Shown here in pieces: positions 1-7,965 of a DNA stretch of 64,000 nt. Origin of the DNA: Acidobacteriota bacterium (GTDB lineage: Bacteria > Acidobacteriota > Terriglobia > Terriglobales > Acidobacteriaceae); contig JACPYL010000010.1 in NCBI GenBank assembly GCA_016196065.1, positions 496,001-560,000 on the forward strand. The letters are read 5' to 3'. Numbering within the stretch: position 1 is the first letter of the stretch; every line of letters begins with the position of its first letter. The notes under the pieces are model-generated. The model did no database searches and was not told the DNA's origin. It worked only from the letters and a program-made list of their open reading frames with translations. The translations under genes and the position numbers were made by a program.

Positions 1-22
1 TAACAACGGCCCTGGTTACAAA

Positions 23-805
23 ATGAACTACAGCACCCTTCAACTCGCATTCGAGCACGGCATCGCGACCGTCACTCTCAACCGTCCCGAGAAGCGCAAC
101 GCGATCAGCTACGAGTTGATCGACGACCTCGGGCGTGCGCTGGATGAGGTGAAGATTTCATCTGCTCAAGTGCTGATTCTCACCGGAGCAGGGAAGGCCT
201 TCTGCTCGGGCATGGACCTCGACAATCTGAAAGCGCTCACCGGTCGCACGCCGGAGCAAGGTCTCGCCGATACCAGGAAAATGGCGGCGTTGTTCCGCGG
301 CCTCTACGATTTTCCCAAGCCGACCATTGCCGCAGTCAACGGGGCCGCCGTGGCGGGAGGCACCGGACTCGCGACGCTCTGTGACTTTACTTTGGCAGTG
401 CCGGAAGCCAAGTTCGGGTACACCGAGGTAAGAATTGGCTTCGTGCCCGCAATCGTTTCAACCTTCCTGCTCCGCCAGGTGGGAGAAAAAATTGCCCGCG
501 ACTTACTGCTGACCGGCCGGCTCTTCGACGCTGAGGAGGCCCTGCGGATTGGCCTGATCAACGAAATCGTTTCACCAGAAAAATTGCACGCTCGCGCCCG
601 TGAACTCGCAGCCCAGTTGATGGAGAATTCCCCCGCATCTCTCGCTTATACCAAGCGGCTGTTGAGCGATCACGCGCGCGAAGAACTGGATGCGCAGATT
701 GAGTCCGCTGTCCGCGAGAACGCCGCCATCCGCGACACCCCCGATTTCCGCGAAGGGGTGACGTCATTTCTCGAAAAGCGCAAACCGAAGTGGACGGGGC
801 AATGA
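23..805 (+). CDS. Enoyl-CoA hydratase/isomerase family protein (crotonase fold)
   Basis: A 260-residue single-domain crotonase, the usual length for the family, expected to act in the cytoplasm on an acyl-CoA. The CoA/oxyanion-hole segments are visible as AFCSGMDL (about 59-66) and AAVNGAAVAGGTGLA (about 103-117). At the two catalytic glutamate positions of classical hydratases the protein has E135 (GYTEVRIG) and D160 (IARDLLLTG), so the second glutamate is an aspartate and the exact reaction (hydration, isomerisation, or a methylglutaconyl-CoA-type substrate) is open. Its stop overlaps the start of the following thioesterase gene by ATGA, which implies co-translation and a shared acyl-CoA pathway. 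The family is clear; the substrate is unknown. Confidence 0.9.
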   Translation: MNYSTLQLAFEHGIATVTLNRPEKRNAISYELIDDLGRALDEVKISSAQVLILTGAGKAFCSGMDLDNLKALTGRTPEQGLADTRKMAALFRGLYDFPKPTIAAVNGAAVAGGTGLATLCDFTLAVPEAKFGYTEVRIGFVPAIVSTFLLRQVGEKIARDLLLTGRLFDAEEALRIGLINEIVSPEKLHARARELAAQLMENSPASLAYTKRLLSDHAREELDAQIESAVRENAAIRDTPDFREGVTSFLEKRKPKWTGQ

Positions 806-1227
806 ATCACGCGGTCAACGAAACCCGCATCCGTGTCCGCTACGCCGAGACCGATCAGATGGGGATCGTCTATCACTCCAACCATTTCATCTGGTTCGAA
901 GTCGGGCGCGTTGAACTGCTGCGCCAACTTGGCTTCACCTACAAAGAAATGGAAAAGGAAGACGACTGCCACATCGCCGTCGTTGACGCGCGCTGCCGCT
1001 ACAAGGCTCCCGTGCTTTATGATGACGAGGTTCTGGTACGTACCTATCTGAAGAACGTTCGTGAAAAGCTTATCCACTTCGGATACGAACTGGTGCGCGC
1101 CGGAACCGGAGAATTACTCGCGGAAGGCGAGACCACGCACATCGTCGCCGACAGCCAGTTGAAGCCTAGATCTCTGCCGGAAAAATACATGAAAGCGTTC
1201 CGCGCAGCCGTCACAAAAGTCGAATAG
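802..1227 (+). CDS. Acyl-CoA thioesterase, YbgC/4-hydroxybenzoyl-CoA thioesterase family
   Basis: A hotdog-fold thioesterase of 141 residues when started at ATG 802, where ATGA overlaps the stop of the crotonase gene. An upstream in-frame ATG at 790 lies inside the crotonase coding sequence and is less likely. The family signature YAETDQMGIVYHSNHF occupies residues 14-29, with D18 at the position of the catalytic aspartate known in YbgC and 4-hydroxybenzoyl-CoA thioesterases. It would hydrolyse a short or aromatic acyl-CoA in the cytoplasm. Overlap with a crotonase suggests the two handle intermediates of one acyl-CoA pathway. The substrate cannot be read from sequence. Confidence 0.88.
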   Translation: MNHAVNETRIRVRYAETDQMGIVYHSNHFIWFEVGRVELLRQLGFTYKEMEKEDDCHIAVVDARCRYKAPVLYDDEVLVRTYLKNVREKLIHFGYELVRAGTGELLAEGETTHIVADSQLKPRSLPEKYMKAFRAAVTKVE

Positions 1228-1276
1228 CGAACGACGAAGGACGAACGACCAACGACCAACGACCAACGACGAAACC
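1228..1276. repeat. Tandem heptamer repeat (CCAACGA type)
   Basis: About seven 7-base units fill the spacer between the thioesterase stop and the next start codon. Units read CGAACGA, CGAAGGA, CGAACGA, then CCAACGA three times, then a degenerate CGAAACC. The strict period of 7 in non-coding DNA resembles the short tandemly repeated heptamers known from cyanobacteria. Function is unknown. Confidence 0.75.
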
Positions 1277-1286
1277 GAGAACTCTT

Positions 1287-2828
1287 TTGAAAGCCCTTCA
1301 CATTAACGGAAACGATCTGACCTTAGAGGCTGTGCGCGAAGTTGCTGACCTCAACGCCCGCCGCCCCGTCCTACTCGACCCCGATGCTCGCGAAGCGGTC
1401 GACCGTGCTCGTGCCGTCGTCGACAAACTCGTTGCCAACGACAAAGTTTCGTACGCCATCACGACCGGCGTCGGCAAGCTGAGTGACGTCCGCATTGTCG
1501 GCGACCAGATCCGCGAACTCCAGGTGAATCTGGTGCGATCGCACGCAGTCGGCGTTGGCGAACCGCTGGCAGTTTCCGAAACCCGCGCCATGATGCTGCT
1601 CCGAGCCAACTCGCTCTCCAAAGGACACTCCGGAGTGCGCGCGATCACTATCGACACGATTTGCGAAATGCTGAACCGCGGAGTCACCCCGTTCGTTCCA
1701 TCGCAGGGAAGCGTAGGCGCAAGCGGCGACCTAGCTCCGCTCGCGCACCTGGCGCTGGCATTGATCGGTGAAGGCGAGTGTTTTGACGACAAAGGTGCGC
1801 GCATCCCTAGCGCCGAAGCTTTGAAACGTGCGCAGATCAAGCCGCTTGTGCTCGAGGCCAAAGAGGCCGTGTCGTTGATCAACGGTACCCAGGCCATGCT
1901 CGCGGTCGGGACGCTATCCCTGCTTGCCGCCGAGATCCTCGCCGACACCGCCGACGTGATTGGCGCGATGGCCTGCGATGCACTCAAGGGCACCGACGTC
2001 GCCTATGACGAGCGCATTCATCATGCACGCCCGCATGCCGGACAAACTAAAGTCGCCGCGAACTTACGCCGCCTCCTCGAAGGCAGCCAGATCCGAGACT
2101 CCCATCGCGATTGCGGACGCGTACAGGACGCCTACTCTCTGCGCTGCATTCCGCAGGTGCATGGCGCTGTCCGCGACACGCTCGCGCACTGTCGCGCCAC
2201 ATTTGAAATCGAAGCAAATTCCGCGGTCGATAACCCGCTCGTCTTTGTGAAAAACCCAAAGGCGAAAGACGGCGAAGGCGACGTGATCTCGGGCGGCAAC
2301 TTTCACGGTGAGCCGCTAGCGTTTGCTCTCGATTTTCTCGCCATCGCTCTCAGTGCTCTCGCCGGGATGAGTGAACGCCGCCTCGAACGTCTGGTCAATC
2401 CTGCGCTCAGCGAAGGTCTGCCCCCGTTTCTCGCGCCCGGCGCGGGACTCAACTCCGGCTTCATGATGCCGCAAGTTACGGCAGCCTCGCTGGTCAGCGA
2501 AAATAAGGTGCTGTCCCATCCTGCGTCGGTCGATTCGATCACCACCTCGGGCAACAAAGAAGACTATGTTTCGATGGGAATGACTGCCGCCATCAAACTG
2601 AAAAAGGTAGTGGATAACACGCGCAACGCGCTCGCCATTGAGGCGATGGCCGCCGCTCAGGCTATCGACTTCCTTGCGCCGCTCAAGACTTCAAAGCCAC
2701 TGCAACACGCGCACGCCGCTATCCGCGCCGTTTGCGCCACCATGGACAAGGACCGGGTCATGTATCAAGACTTCGCGAGGATTGCGGAGACGATCGCGGC
2801 GGGTAAGGTGGCGGAAGCAGTGCGGTAA
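1287..2828 (+). CDS. hutH: Histidine ammonia-lyase
   Basis: Catalyses non-oxidative deamination of L-histidine to trans-urocanate, the first step of histidine degradation, in the cytoplasm. The 513-residue length matches the family. The signature GSVGASGDLAPLAHLAL begins at residue 141; Ala145-Ser146-Gly147 would cyclise into the MIO electrophile. The C-terminal part holds the conserved segment SITTSGNKEDYVSMG. The start is TTG at 1287, because no in-frame ATG precedes the conserved MKALHINGNDLTLEAV beginning. No hutU, hutI or hutG lies nearby, so the rest of the pathway is encoded elsewhere. The gene follows the crotonase/thioesterase pair on the same strand across a heptamer-repeat spacer and may be read separately. 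A tyrosine or phenylalanine lyase is less likely given overall similarity to HutH. Confidence 0.93.
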   Translation: MKALHINGNDLTLEAVREVADLNARRPVLLDPDAREAVDRARAVVDKLVANDKVSYAITTGVGKLSDVRIVGDQIRELQVNLVRSHAVGVGEPLAVSETRAMMLLRANSLSKGHSGVRAITIDTICEMLNRGVTPFVPSQGSVGASGDLAPLAHLALALIGEGECFDDKGARIPSAEALKRAQIKPLVLEAKEAVSLINGTQAMLAVGTLSLLAAEILADTADVIGAMACDALKGTDVAYDERIHHARPHAGQTKVAANLRRLLEGSQIRDSHRDCGRVQDAYSLRCIPQVHGAVRDTLAHCRATFEIEANSAVDNPLVFVKNPKAKDGEGDVISGGNFHGEPLAFALDFLAIALSALAGMSERRLERLVNPALSEGLPPFLAPGAGLNSGFMMPQVTAASLVSENKVLSHPASVDSITTSGNKEDYVSMGMTAAIKLKKVVDNTRNALAIEAMAAAQAIDFLAPLKTSKPLQHAHAAIRAVCATMDKDRVMYQDFARIAETIAAGKVAEAVR

Positions 2829-2898
2829 GTCGATTGCCGGGAGTAACTCAAGAAACCTGGCTACTTACTGTAGCAAGATGGTAGCGCTCGGGGGTTCG

Positions 2899-3888
2899 AT
2901 GTCCGGGATCACCAAACTCCTGCTGTCGGCAGCTCTGCCGATCCTATCGTTGAACGGACTCGCACAGCCATCCACGCCTGCGCCACCTCGCTCCATCTTG
3001 ATCAACGTTGTGGATCACAATGGAAATGCGGTTCGAGATCTGGCTAAAGACAATTTTCGCGTCAGGATCAACAAACAACCCGTTGCAGTCCTTAGCGCTG
3101 AGTACAGTCTCGCGCCCCGCCGGATCGTGGTTCTCCTCGACGTAAGCGGGAGTATGGCTGGCAACCGAGACACTGAAAAGTGGCGGATTGCTCGCGAAGC
3201 GGTGGAAGAACTCCTTGCCCAGACTCCCGCAGAAGTTCCGATCGCGTTCTTAACCTTTTCAGATCATGTACAGGACGTATTCGATTTTCGTAAAAGCCGG
3301 GCGGCTATTTCCCGATGGTTTGACGAGACACCGGCTCAACTCGATTATCCGAAAGGTCGAACTGCGCTTCTCGACGCGGTCGTAGCCGCCGTCCGCTTGT
3401 TCCGGGCACCACGCGCAGGTGACGCGATCTACACCATCACCGATGGCGGCGACAATAGTAGCCACGTGTCATCGAAGCAGACCAAGGCCGCATTGCGGGC
3501 GGCGGGCGTCCGGTTCTTTGGCTTTATGTTTGCAGATCCAGCACCGGGGTTCTTCGAAGAAGTTGGCTCCGTCAATTTGTTGGGAGAGTTGGCTGGCGAT
3601 AGTGGCGGCTTCGTTTTCGGTATTTCCGGCAAAAGCGCTCTTACCGGAATGTCTGGATGGCCTTCTTGGGATGCTCACTACGTTTTCAACCAGCAAACCC
3701 ACGACAAAATCAAAATCTTTACCCAGGCCCTCAATATCCAAGTGAATGGTTTTTATGCGGTCCAGGTCGCTGCCCCCGAGCAGCGCGGTAAGGCACGAAT
3801 GGTCTCGCTTGTGATCGTGGATGGAGCCGGCCAACCCAGGAAGGACGTGACTTTCAGCTATCAACGGACCTTGGCCGATGAGCAATAG
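2899..3888 (+). CDS. Secreted VWFA-domain protein
   Basis: The protein has an N-terminal signal-like segment (MSGITKLLLSAALPILSL), then a region resembling the N-terminal domain of acidobacterial 'VWFA-related' proteins (SILINVVDHNGNAVRDLAKDNF), then a von Willebrand factor A domain. The metal-ion adhesion site begins at LLDVSGSMAG (DxSxS pattern), and a downstream TDGGDNSS segment fits the fourth metal loop. Expected to be exported and to mediate protein binding; the partner is unknown. The open frame extends back into hutH, but codon sense there is poor. ATG 2899, preceded by a G-rich CGGGGG, gives the cleanest signal peptide; ATG 2878 is the alternative start. No neighbour indicates a specific role. 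Confidence 0.82.
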   Translation: MSGITKLLLSAALPILSLNGLAQPSTPAPPRSILINVVDHNGNAVRDLAKDNFRVRINKQPVAVLSAEYSLAPRRIVVLLDVSGSMAGNRDTEKWRIAREAVEELLAQTPAEVPIAFLTFSDHVQDVFDFRKSRAAISRWFDETPAQLDYPKGRTALLDAVVAAVRLFRAPRAGDAIYTITDGGDNSSHVSSKQTKAALRAAGVRFFGFMFADPAPGFFEEVGSVNLLGELAGDSGGFVFGISGKSALTGMSGWPSWDAHYVFNQQTHDKIKIFTQALNIQVNGFYAVQVAAPEQRGKARMVSLVIVDGAGQPRKDVTFSYQRTLADEQ

Positions 3889-3920
3889 CGCGGGCTAGGC
3901 CAGGCAAACGAATTTTAGGA

Positions 3921-4496
3921 TCAAACGTTCGCTCCGCTCCCCGCCGGCCCCAGCTCCCCTGCGATCCCCTTCATTGCCTCAATGCAAAACGCGATGTGCT
4001 CTTCTAGTTCCACGCCCAAATCCGCCGCGCCGTTGATGATGTCGTCGCGATTCACGCTCCGGGCGAATGCTTTGTCTTTCATTTTTTTCCGAACCGACTT
4101 GGCCTCGACTTCGGCGAGCGATTTGCCGGGCTTCACCAACGCCGACGCGGTAATGAATCCCGCGAGTTCGTCGCAGGCAAATAGAGCCTTCTCCATGGGT
4201 GTGTCGCGCGTTACGCCCGAATACTCCGCGTGCGACATGATCGCGCGCCGGATTTCCTCCGGCCAGCCGCGCTCGGCGAGAATCTCATTACCCCTGTAAG
4301 GATGATCTTCCTGGCTCGGCCAGCGCTCGTAGTCGAAGTCGTGCAGGAGTCCAGTCAGCCCCCAAAGCTCTTCGTCGCCGCCGAGTTTTCGCGCATATGC
4401 GCGCATACAGGCTTCGACCGCGAGTGCATGCTTCCGCAAACTTTCCGATTGGGTGTACTCAGTTAGTAACCCCCATGCTTCTGCCCGTTCTTTCAT
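3921..4496 (-). CDS. HD-domain phosphohydrolase-like protein
   Basis: A 191-residue cytoplasmic protein with an HD-superfamily metal-binding pattern: H23 (RKHALAVE), the H52-D53 doublet (LLHDFDYE) and H65 (DHPYRG), followed by a helical tail. HD-domain proteins of this size are usually phosphohydrolases on nucleotides or phosphate esters; the family does not fix the substrate. The ATG at 4496 is preceded by AGGAAG on the minus strand, a good ribosome-binding site. It converges with the VWFA gene and diverges from the XRE regulator at 4662, so it is probably monocistronic. Confidence 0.8.
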   Translation of the reverse strand: MKERAEAWGLLTEYTQSESLRKHALAVEACMRAYARKLGGDEELWGLTGLLHDFDYERWPSQEDHPYRGNEILAERGWPEEIRRAIMSHAEYSGVTRDTPMEKALFACDELAGFITASALVKPGKSLAEVEAKSVRKKMKDKAFARSVNRDDIINGAADLGVELEEHIAFCIEAMKGIAGELGPAGSGANV

Positions 4497-4661
4497 GTTT
4501 TCTTCCTGTTTTCTGCCGGTTTTCGCGGATTAACTACGTGTATTTTGCAGCATCTACCGTGATTCGCCGCACTTTCTTGTTGACATCCACAGCCCTGATC
4601 CGCCAGATTACCCTGCAGTTGGCTTTGAGAGTAGCCCCGCTCTGGCACTCGCAAACCCTGA

Positions 4662-5201
4662 ATGGCCACTACACTTGCTCCCGTCGATTCACGGGAGGTT
4701 ATTCGCTGTGATCGCTGTCTACTGGTTCAATTCCGTACAACCAACAATTTGTGTCGCCGGTGCCACCTGTCTTTGGACGAGGACGAGGCCGAAATGATTG
4801 CGCCCGATCCCATTCCACAGATCATGCCGATCAACGGCAATGGCCGCGGCCATCTGAATCTGGCAAACTCGATCCGCTCCCTGCGACTGCGCAGCGGTTT
4901 GAGCCAGCGTCAGCTGGCATTGCGAATGTCGGTGCCCCGCACCTACGTCTCGAAAATTGAAAACGAAAAGGCGACTCCGACCTTGTCATCGCTGGAACGG
5001 CTGGCGCGTGCGCTCGAAGTGAGTGTACCCGACCTGCTCTCCGGGGGAGAACGCAACCGTCAGGAAGAAGTTCGCGAACTGATGGAAGACCAGTTCGTCA
5101 TGGACATCCTGCCCTTCGTCGCACAACTGAACGGCATGCAGATGTCGAGCATCCTGACGCAAGTAAGGGATCTTACCGTGCGGCCGCGGCGGAGTGCGTA
5201 G
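4662..5201 (+). CDS. XRE-family regulator with N-terminal four-cysteine motif
   Basis: A 179-residue DNA-binding protein. Residues about 68-122 form an XRE/Cro helix-turn-helix: SGLSQRQLALRMSVPRTYVS, then an IENEKATPTLSSLERLARAL stretch. Before it, residues 10-35 carry C16-x2-C19 and C31-x2-C34, which look like a small zinc ribbon (RCDRCLL, LCRRCHLS). The C-terminal third is acidic and helical. The combination suggests a metal- or redox-stabilised repressor/activator, but target and signal are unknown. A UUCG-loop terminator lies 155 bases after the stop. The divergently placed HD gene is the nearest possible target. Confidence 0.82.
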   Translation: MATTLAPVDSREVIRCDRCLLVQFRTTNNLCRRCHLSLDEDEAEMIAPDPIPQIMPINGNGRGHLNLANSIRSLRLRSGLSQRQLALRMSVPRTYVSKIENEKATPTLSSLERLARALEVSVPDLLSGGERNRQEEVRELMEDQFVMDILPFVAQLNGMQMSSILTQVRDLTVRPRRSA

Positions 5202-5252
5202 GACAGCTTCGGGCTGCGAGCCGCGAGCTTCGAGCGAGGGCGCTTTCGGGAG

Positions 5253-5306
5253 GGCACGGCTTCAGCCGTGCCAATAGGCTTGCGTTTGAGTCGGGGCTTT
5301 AGCCCC
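5253..5306. repeat. REP-like double hairpin
   Basis: Two compact palindromes stand side by side: an 8-bp stem GGCACGGC/GCCGTGCC around TTCA (5253-5272) and GGGGCTTTAGCCCC (5293-5306). The first hairpin recurs identically at 36228-36247. Just upstream, 5207-5240 has the GAGCCGCGAGC motif also found near 40919. This looks like a dispersed extragenic palindrome family. Confidence 0.7.
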
Positions 5307-5330
5307 GGGGCTTGCGGCCCACAAAGTTTT

Positions 5331-5378
5331 ATCCGGGCAACCTGCTAACTGGACAGCCGGAACCTTCGGGTTCCGGCT
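5331..5378 (+). repeat. 48-bp dispersed element, copy 1
   Basis: A 48-base stretch starting ATCCGGGCAACCTGC matches 44 of 48 bases of a second copy at 6520-6567. The two copies bracket the secreted hydrolase gene and lie in the same orientation. The 3' half of this copy is the terminator hairpin listed separately. The conserved 5' half (GGGCAACCTGCTAACTGG) is not explained by terminator function, so it may be a structured RNA leader or tail, or part of a mobile repeat. Confidence 0.7.
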
Positions 5379-5383
5379 TTTTT
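5356..5383 (+). terminator. Rho-independent terminator (UUCG tetraloop)
   Basis: A perfect 9-bp stem, GCCGGAACC pairing with GGTTCCGGC around TTCG, is followed directly by six Ts. It lies on the plus strand after the XRE gene and before the convergent hydrolase gene, so it most likely ends the XRE transcript. Confidence 0.88.
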
Positions 5384-5414
5384 GGGGCGAATGATCTCCA
5401 ACTGCGAAGAGGAA

Positions 5415-6350
5415 CTACTGCTGAAGGTATTTGGCAATCCAGTCGGCGAGGTCTGGCTCGTCAACGATCGTCCAGGAATGCGGATTGCGCTTCCCGGGTG
5501 GCCTGAACCCCTTGCCGCTAGTCGTGATCAGCTCGGCTCTTGAGTTGCCGAGGGCCCGTAGTTGCAGGGTGAGGGCCGCCTGGTCAACTGCGTTGATCGT
5601 GTAGTAATCAAATCCATAATTTTCCAGCCACCAGACCACGTCCGGCTCGGTATAGAGTCGAATGGGTATGTTCTTCAGCAGTTGGGCATTGCCTCCGTCT
5701 TTTTCTGAAGCCAGAAAGGGCGACCGGATGCGGTAGGCCTGGTGGACTTCAGTCGGAGAACCTCCCATTGCCCAACGCATTGCATCAAGAATCGCCTGGG
5801 ATTCCTCCAGCGCGGATTTCGGATTGCCGCGCCGTAGATTCAATTCCTGCCGATTCCACCAGCTCTCAAAATCCAGGGGCGCATCCACGGAGAAAATGGC
5901 AACGGGCCGGGAGCGGGCGTCGCAATTGCCGTTACTGCAGTATTCGGAGTAGCGGACCGCCCCTGTACCTCCCGCAGAAATGCCACCTACCACCAGACTC
6001 CCGGCGGGAAGCTTGAGCTCCTGCACCACTTCTCCGATGATTGCCTTCAGGGTCACGAGATCGTCGTCCACCAGGTAACCGCTGGCGCTGACCACGAGTG
6101 TGGCTACATTCTTCTTTGCGAGCATCCCAGGCAGTCCGGCCGATGAGAACTCGTTCGCATCCGTGCCGTAATACGGGAGCATCACCACCAGCCCGCGAGC
6201 GGGGCGGGATGACCGGTAAAGGCGATAACAGTTGTTGGACGTCTTCAGCTGCTCGCGACACACAACTCCGTCGTCGGAGGCAGCAGCAAGCGTGCTGCTC
6301 AAGGACAAAACCAGAAAAGTGATTCTCAAGCAACGCAAAGGTACGTTCAT
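5415..6350 (-). CDS. Secreted alpha/beta-hydrolase-like protein
   Basis: A 311-residue protein with a signal peptide (hydrophobic residues 8-24, ending LAAAS). The nucleophile-elbow motif GISAGG places the presumed catalytic serine at residue 125, after a strand (SLVVGG) as in alpha/beta hydrolases. A PHSW histidine near residue 293 is a plausible triad member. The region MLPYYGTDANEF resembles the oxyanion-hole segment. It would hydrolyse an ester or peptide bond in the periplasm or outside the cell; the substrate is unknown. The ATG at 6350 has a strong GGAGGAA ribosome-binding site. Two copies of a 48-bp element flank it. Confidence 0.72.
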   Translation of the reverse strand: MNVPLRCLRITFLVLSLSSTLAAASDDGVVCREQLKTSNNCYRLYRSSRPARGLVVMLPYYGTDANEFSSAGLPGMLAKKNVATLVVSASGYLVDDDLVTLKAIIGEVVQELKLPAGSLVVGGISAGGTGAVRYSEYCSNGNCDARSRPVAIFSVDAPLDFESWWNRQELNLRRGNPKSALEESQAILDAMRWAMGGSPTEVHQAYRIRSPFLASEKDGGNAQLLKNIPIRLYTEPDVVWWLENYGFDYYTINAVDQAALTLQLRALGNSRAELITTSGKGFRPPGKRNPHSWTIVDEPDLADWIAKYLQQ

Positions 6351-6519
6351 GTTCCTCCACTCATCAAGTCAGTACGAGAGGGCGATGAGGTTTGTTCAAA
6401 GTTGTCACTCTCCTGTTCGACGCCCGATGAATAGTAAAGAACCTGGCGATTGTCGCGGCATCAAGATAAACGCTAATTGACAGTGGTTAAGCAGTGTACT
6501 GGCAAGTGTCCCAATTGTT

Positions 6520-6567
6520 ATCTGGGCAACCTGCTAACTGGGCAACCGGAACCTTCGGGTTCTGGCT
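6520..6567 (+). repeat. 48-bp dispersed element, copy 2
   Basis: Matches the copy at 5331-5378 at 44 of 48 positions. The hairpin keeps ACCGGAACC-TTCG-GGTTCTGG, with one C-to-T change that leaves a G-U pair, but the T-run is lost (CTCTAAGG). It may therefore no longer terminate transcription. It ends one base before the stop of the minus-strand Wzz-like gene. Confidence 0.7.
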
Positions 6568-7560
6568 CTAAGGAATCACTGGTGCATCGGGGTGAAGAAT
6601 TGGGGTGCGAGGCTCCGTTTTAGGCTTTGTCGCCCGAAGAGTACGACCGATCCCCAGCAGTAGACCGGCAACCAGCCCTCCTAGAGCAAACAGCCAGCGG
6701 TTCGGGAACGCGGGATCCTCGGGTAGGCTGGCAGGATTCAATACGCGCCACTGCTCGCCCATCTGTTGAGCCTCCAACTGCGCTGCCAGTTCCGCCCGCG
6801 CGAGCTTGCTCCGCAGATCTTCGTAACCTTTCAGGTCAATATCATAGTCGAGGGCCAGCACCTTGTAAGTCGCCTCGGCCTCGGGGCTGCGCGGTGCCCG
6901 ATCCTTTCCGCTGGCGAGAAGCTGCGCGCCCAAAGTCGACAGATTGGCTTTGGCGTCACTCACCTGCCTCTTCAGGAAATCGGTAGTCTCTTCAATTCGG
7001 CCCTCCCGATCCCTCAAGTTTTCTTCCATAAGCAATCCGGTTAGCTCGTTGCAGATTTGCTGCGCCCGCCTTGGGTTCGAGTTGGAGTAACTTACGGTGA
7101 TCCCGGGAAAGTTGCTCAGGACGGGCTCCTTCTGGGCAGCCGAGACATCGTTTTGTGAAAGATCAGGGTCAACCTCAACCGACGTGTCCACCCGGATCTC
7201 CTGGATGAGCGCCGATTGCTCTTCCGCGTTTGTAATACCTAAGTGCTCTACGATTGGTCGCAGCCGACTTCCGGCAAGCACCTGCTGTTGGATGGTCGCC
7301 AGGTGCCTCCCGAAATCATCCGTGATCAAAGACGGCACGATGTCTTCCGTTACGGTTTGCTTCCGCACCAGCAGCAGCGATTGCGATGTGTACTTCGGAG
7401 GAAATGCATAAGAAATCAGGAATCCGCCGAGCAGCGCCGCCATTGCCGACGTCAAAATCACCCGCACCCGACGTCGCGGACCAACGCGGGCACGAGTTCT
7501 ATTTTCGACTTCTGTGGCAATCACTGGACGCGAGGACCAGAACCTGCGTTTCATTTCCAT
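6568..7560 (-). CDS. Wzz/chain-length-determinant-like inner-membrane protein
   Basis: Polysaccharide co-polymerase-like protein of about 330 residues. It has an N-terminal membrane segment (VILTSAMAALLGGFLISY) followed by FPPKYTSQSLLLVRKQTV, the typical Wzz start, a long helical/coiled-coil periplasmic part, and a C-terminal membrane segment (WLFALGGLVAGLLLGIG) preceded by the conserved proline-rich LNPASLPEDPAFPNR. Such proteins set the length of, or help export, exopolysaccharide or O-antigen. No kinase domain follows and no other polysaccharide gene is nearby. The open frame extends to 7749, but ATG 7560 (MEMKRR) fits the usual architecture better. No clear ribosome-binding site supports either start. 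Confidence 0.75.
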   Translation of the reverse strand: MEMKRRFWSSRPVIATEVENRTRARVGPRRRVRVILTSAMAALLGGFLISYAFPPKYTSQSLLLVRKQTVTEDIVPSLITDDFGRHLATIQQQVLAGSRLRPIVEHLGITNAEEQSALIQEIRVDTSVEVDPDLSQNDVSAAQKEPVLSNFPGITVSYSNSNPRRAQQICNELTGLLMEENLRDREGRIEETTDFLKRQVSDAKANLSTLGAQLLASGKDRAPRSPEAEATYKVLALDYDIDLKGYEDLRSKLARAELAAQLEAQQMGEQWRVLNPASLPEDPAFPNRWLFALGGLVAGLLLGIGRTLRATKPKTEPRTPILHPDAPVIP

Positions 7561-7965
7561 GGGCGGGCATTCTACACCAGTTGATAAATATCCAGCGGCA
7601 GTTATTAAGTTCGAGAGCGCCTCGTTGTCGTAACCGGGGGCATGAGCTCTAAGATCGTAAGAGATAGATGTCCCATTGCCAAGACGGGGCCCCTCGCATC
7701 GTGAAGTTAAATGTTTAAGAAATAAGCCATTTACACGCAGGAACATCATTTTTGAATACGTGACGAAAGTGCAACCTCCTCACTGTATCAACCGTTTTTC
7801 TAACTCCGCCACCCCGCCCTTACACTGTTAGCAGCGTCTCATCGTGAACCGAAACCGATCTTGGTTCTTACAGGGCGGCGCATTGACGCTGTCCCTGAGC
7901 GGCGTAAGCCGCACCCCCGCCGATGAGATGGCTTCTCGACAAACTGGCTGTCTGACGAGGCTGAC
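7561..7965. other. Intergenic region between divergent genes, no gene seen
   Basis: About 400 bases separate the Wzz-like gene (minus) from the OmpA-like gene (plus). No convincing ORF, RNA gene or long palindrome is seen. If the longer Wzz start at 7749 is real, half of this would be coding. It should hold the promoters for both genes, but none is clear enough to call. Confidence 0.4.

Noticed and set aside
5331-5378. Cyclic-di-GMP or other known riboswitch
   Set aside because: GGGCAACC is reminiscent, but the rest of the conserved aptamer core is absent and the element stands after, not before, a gene.
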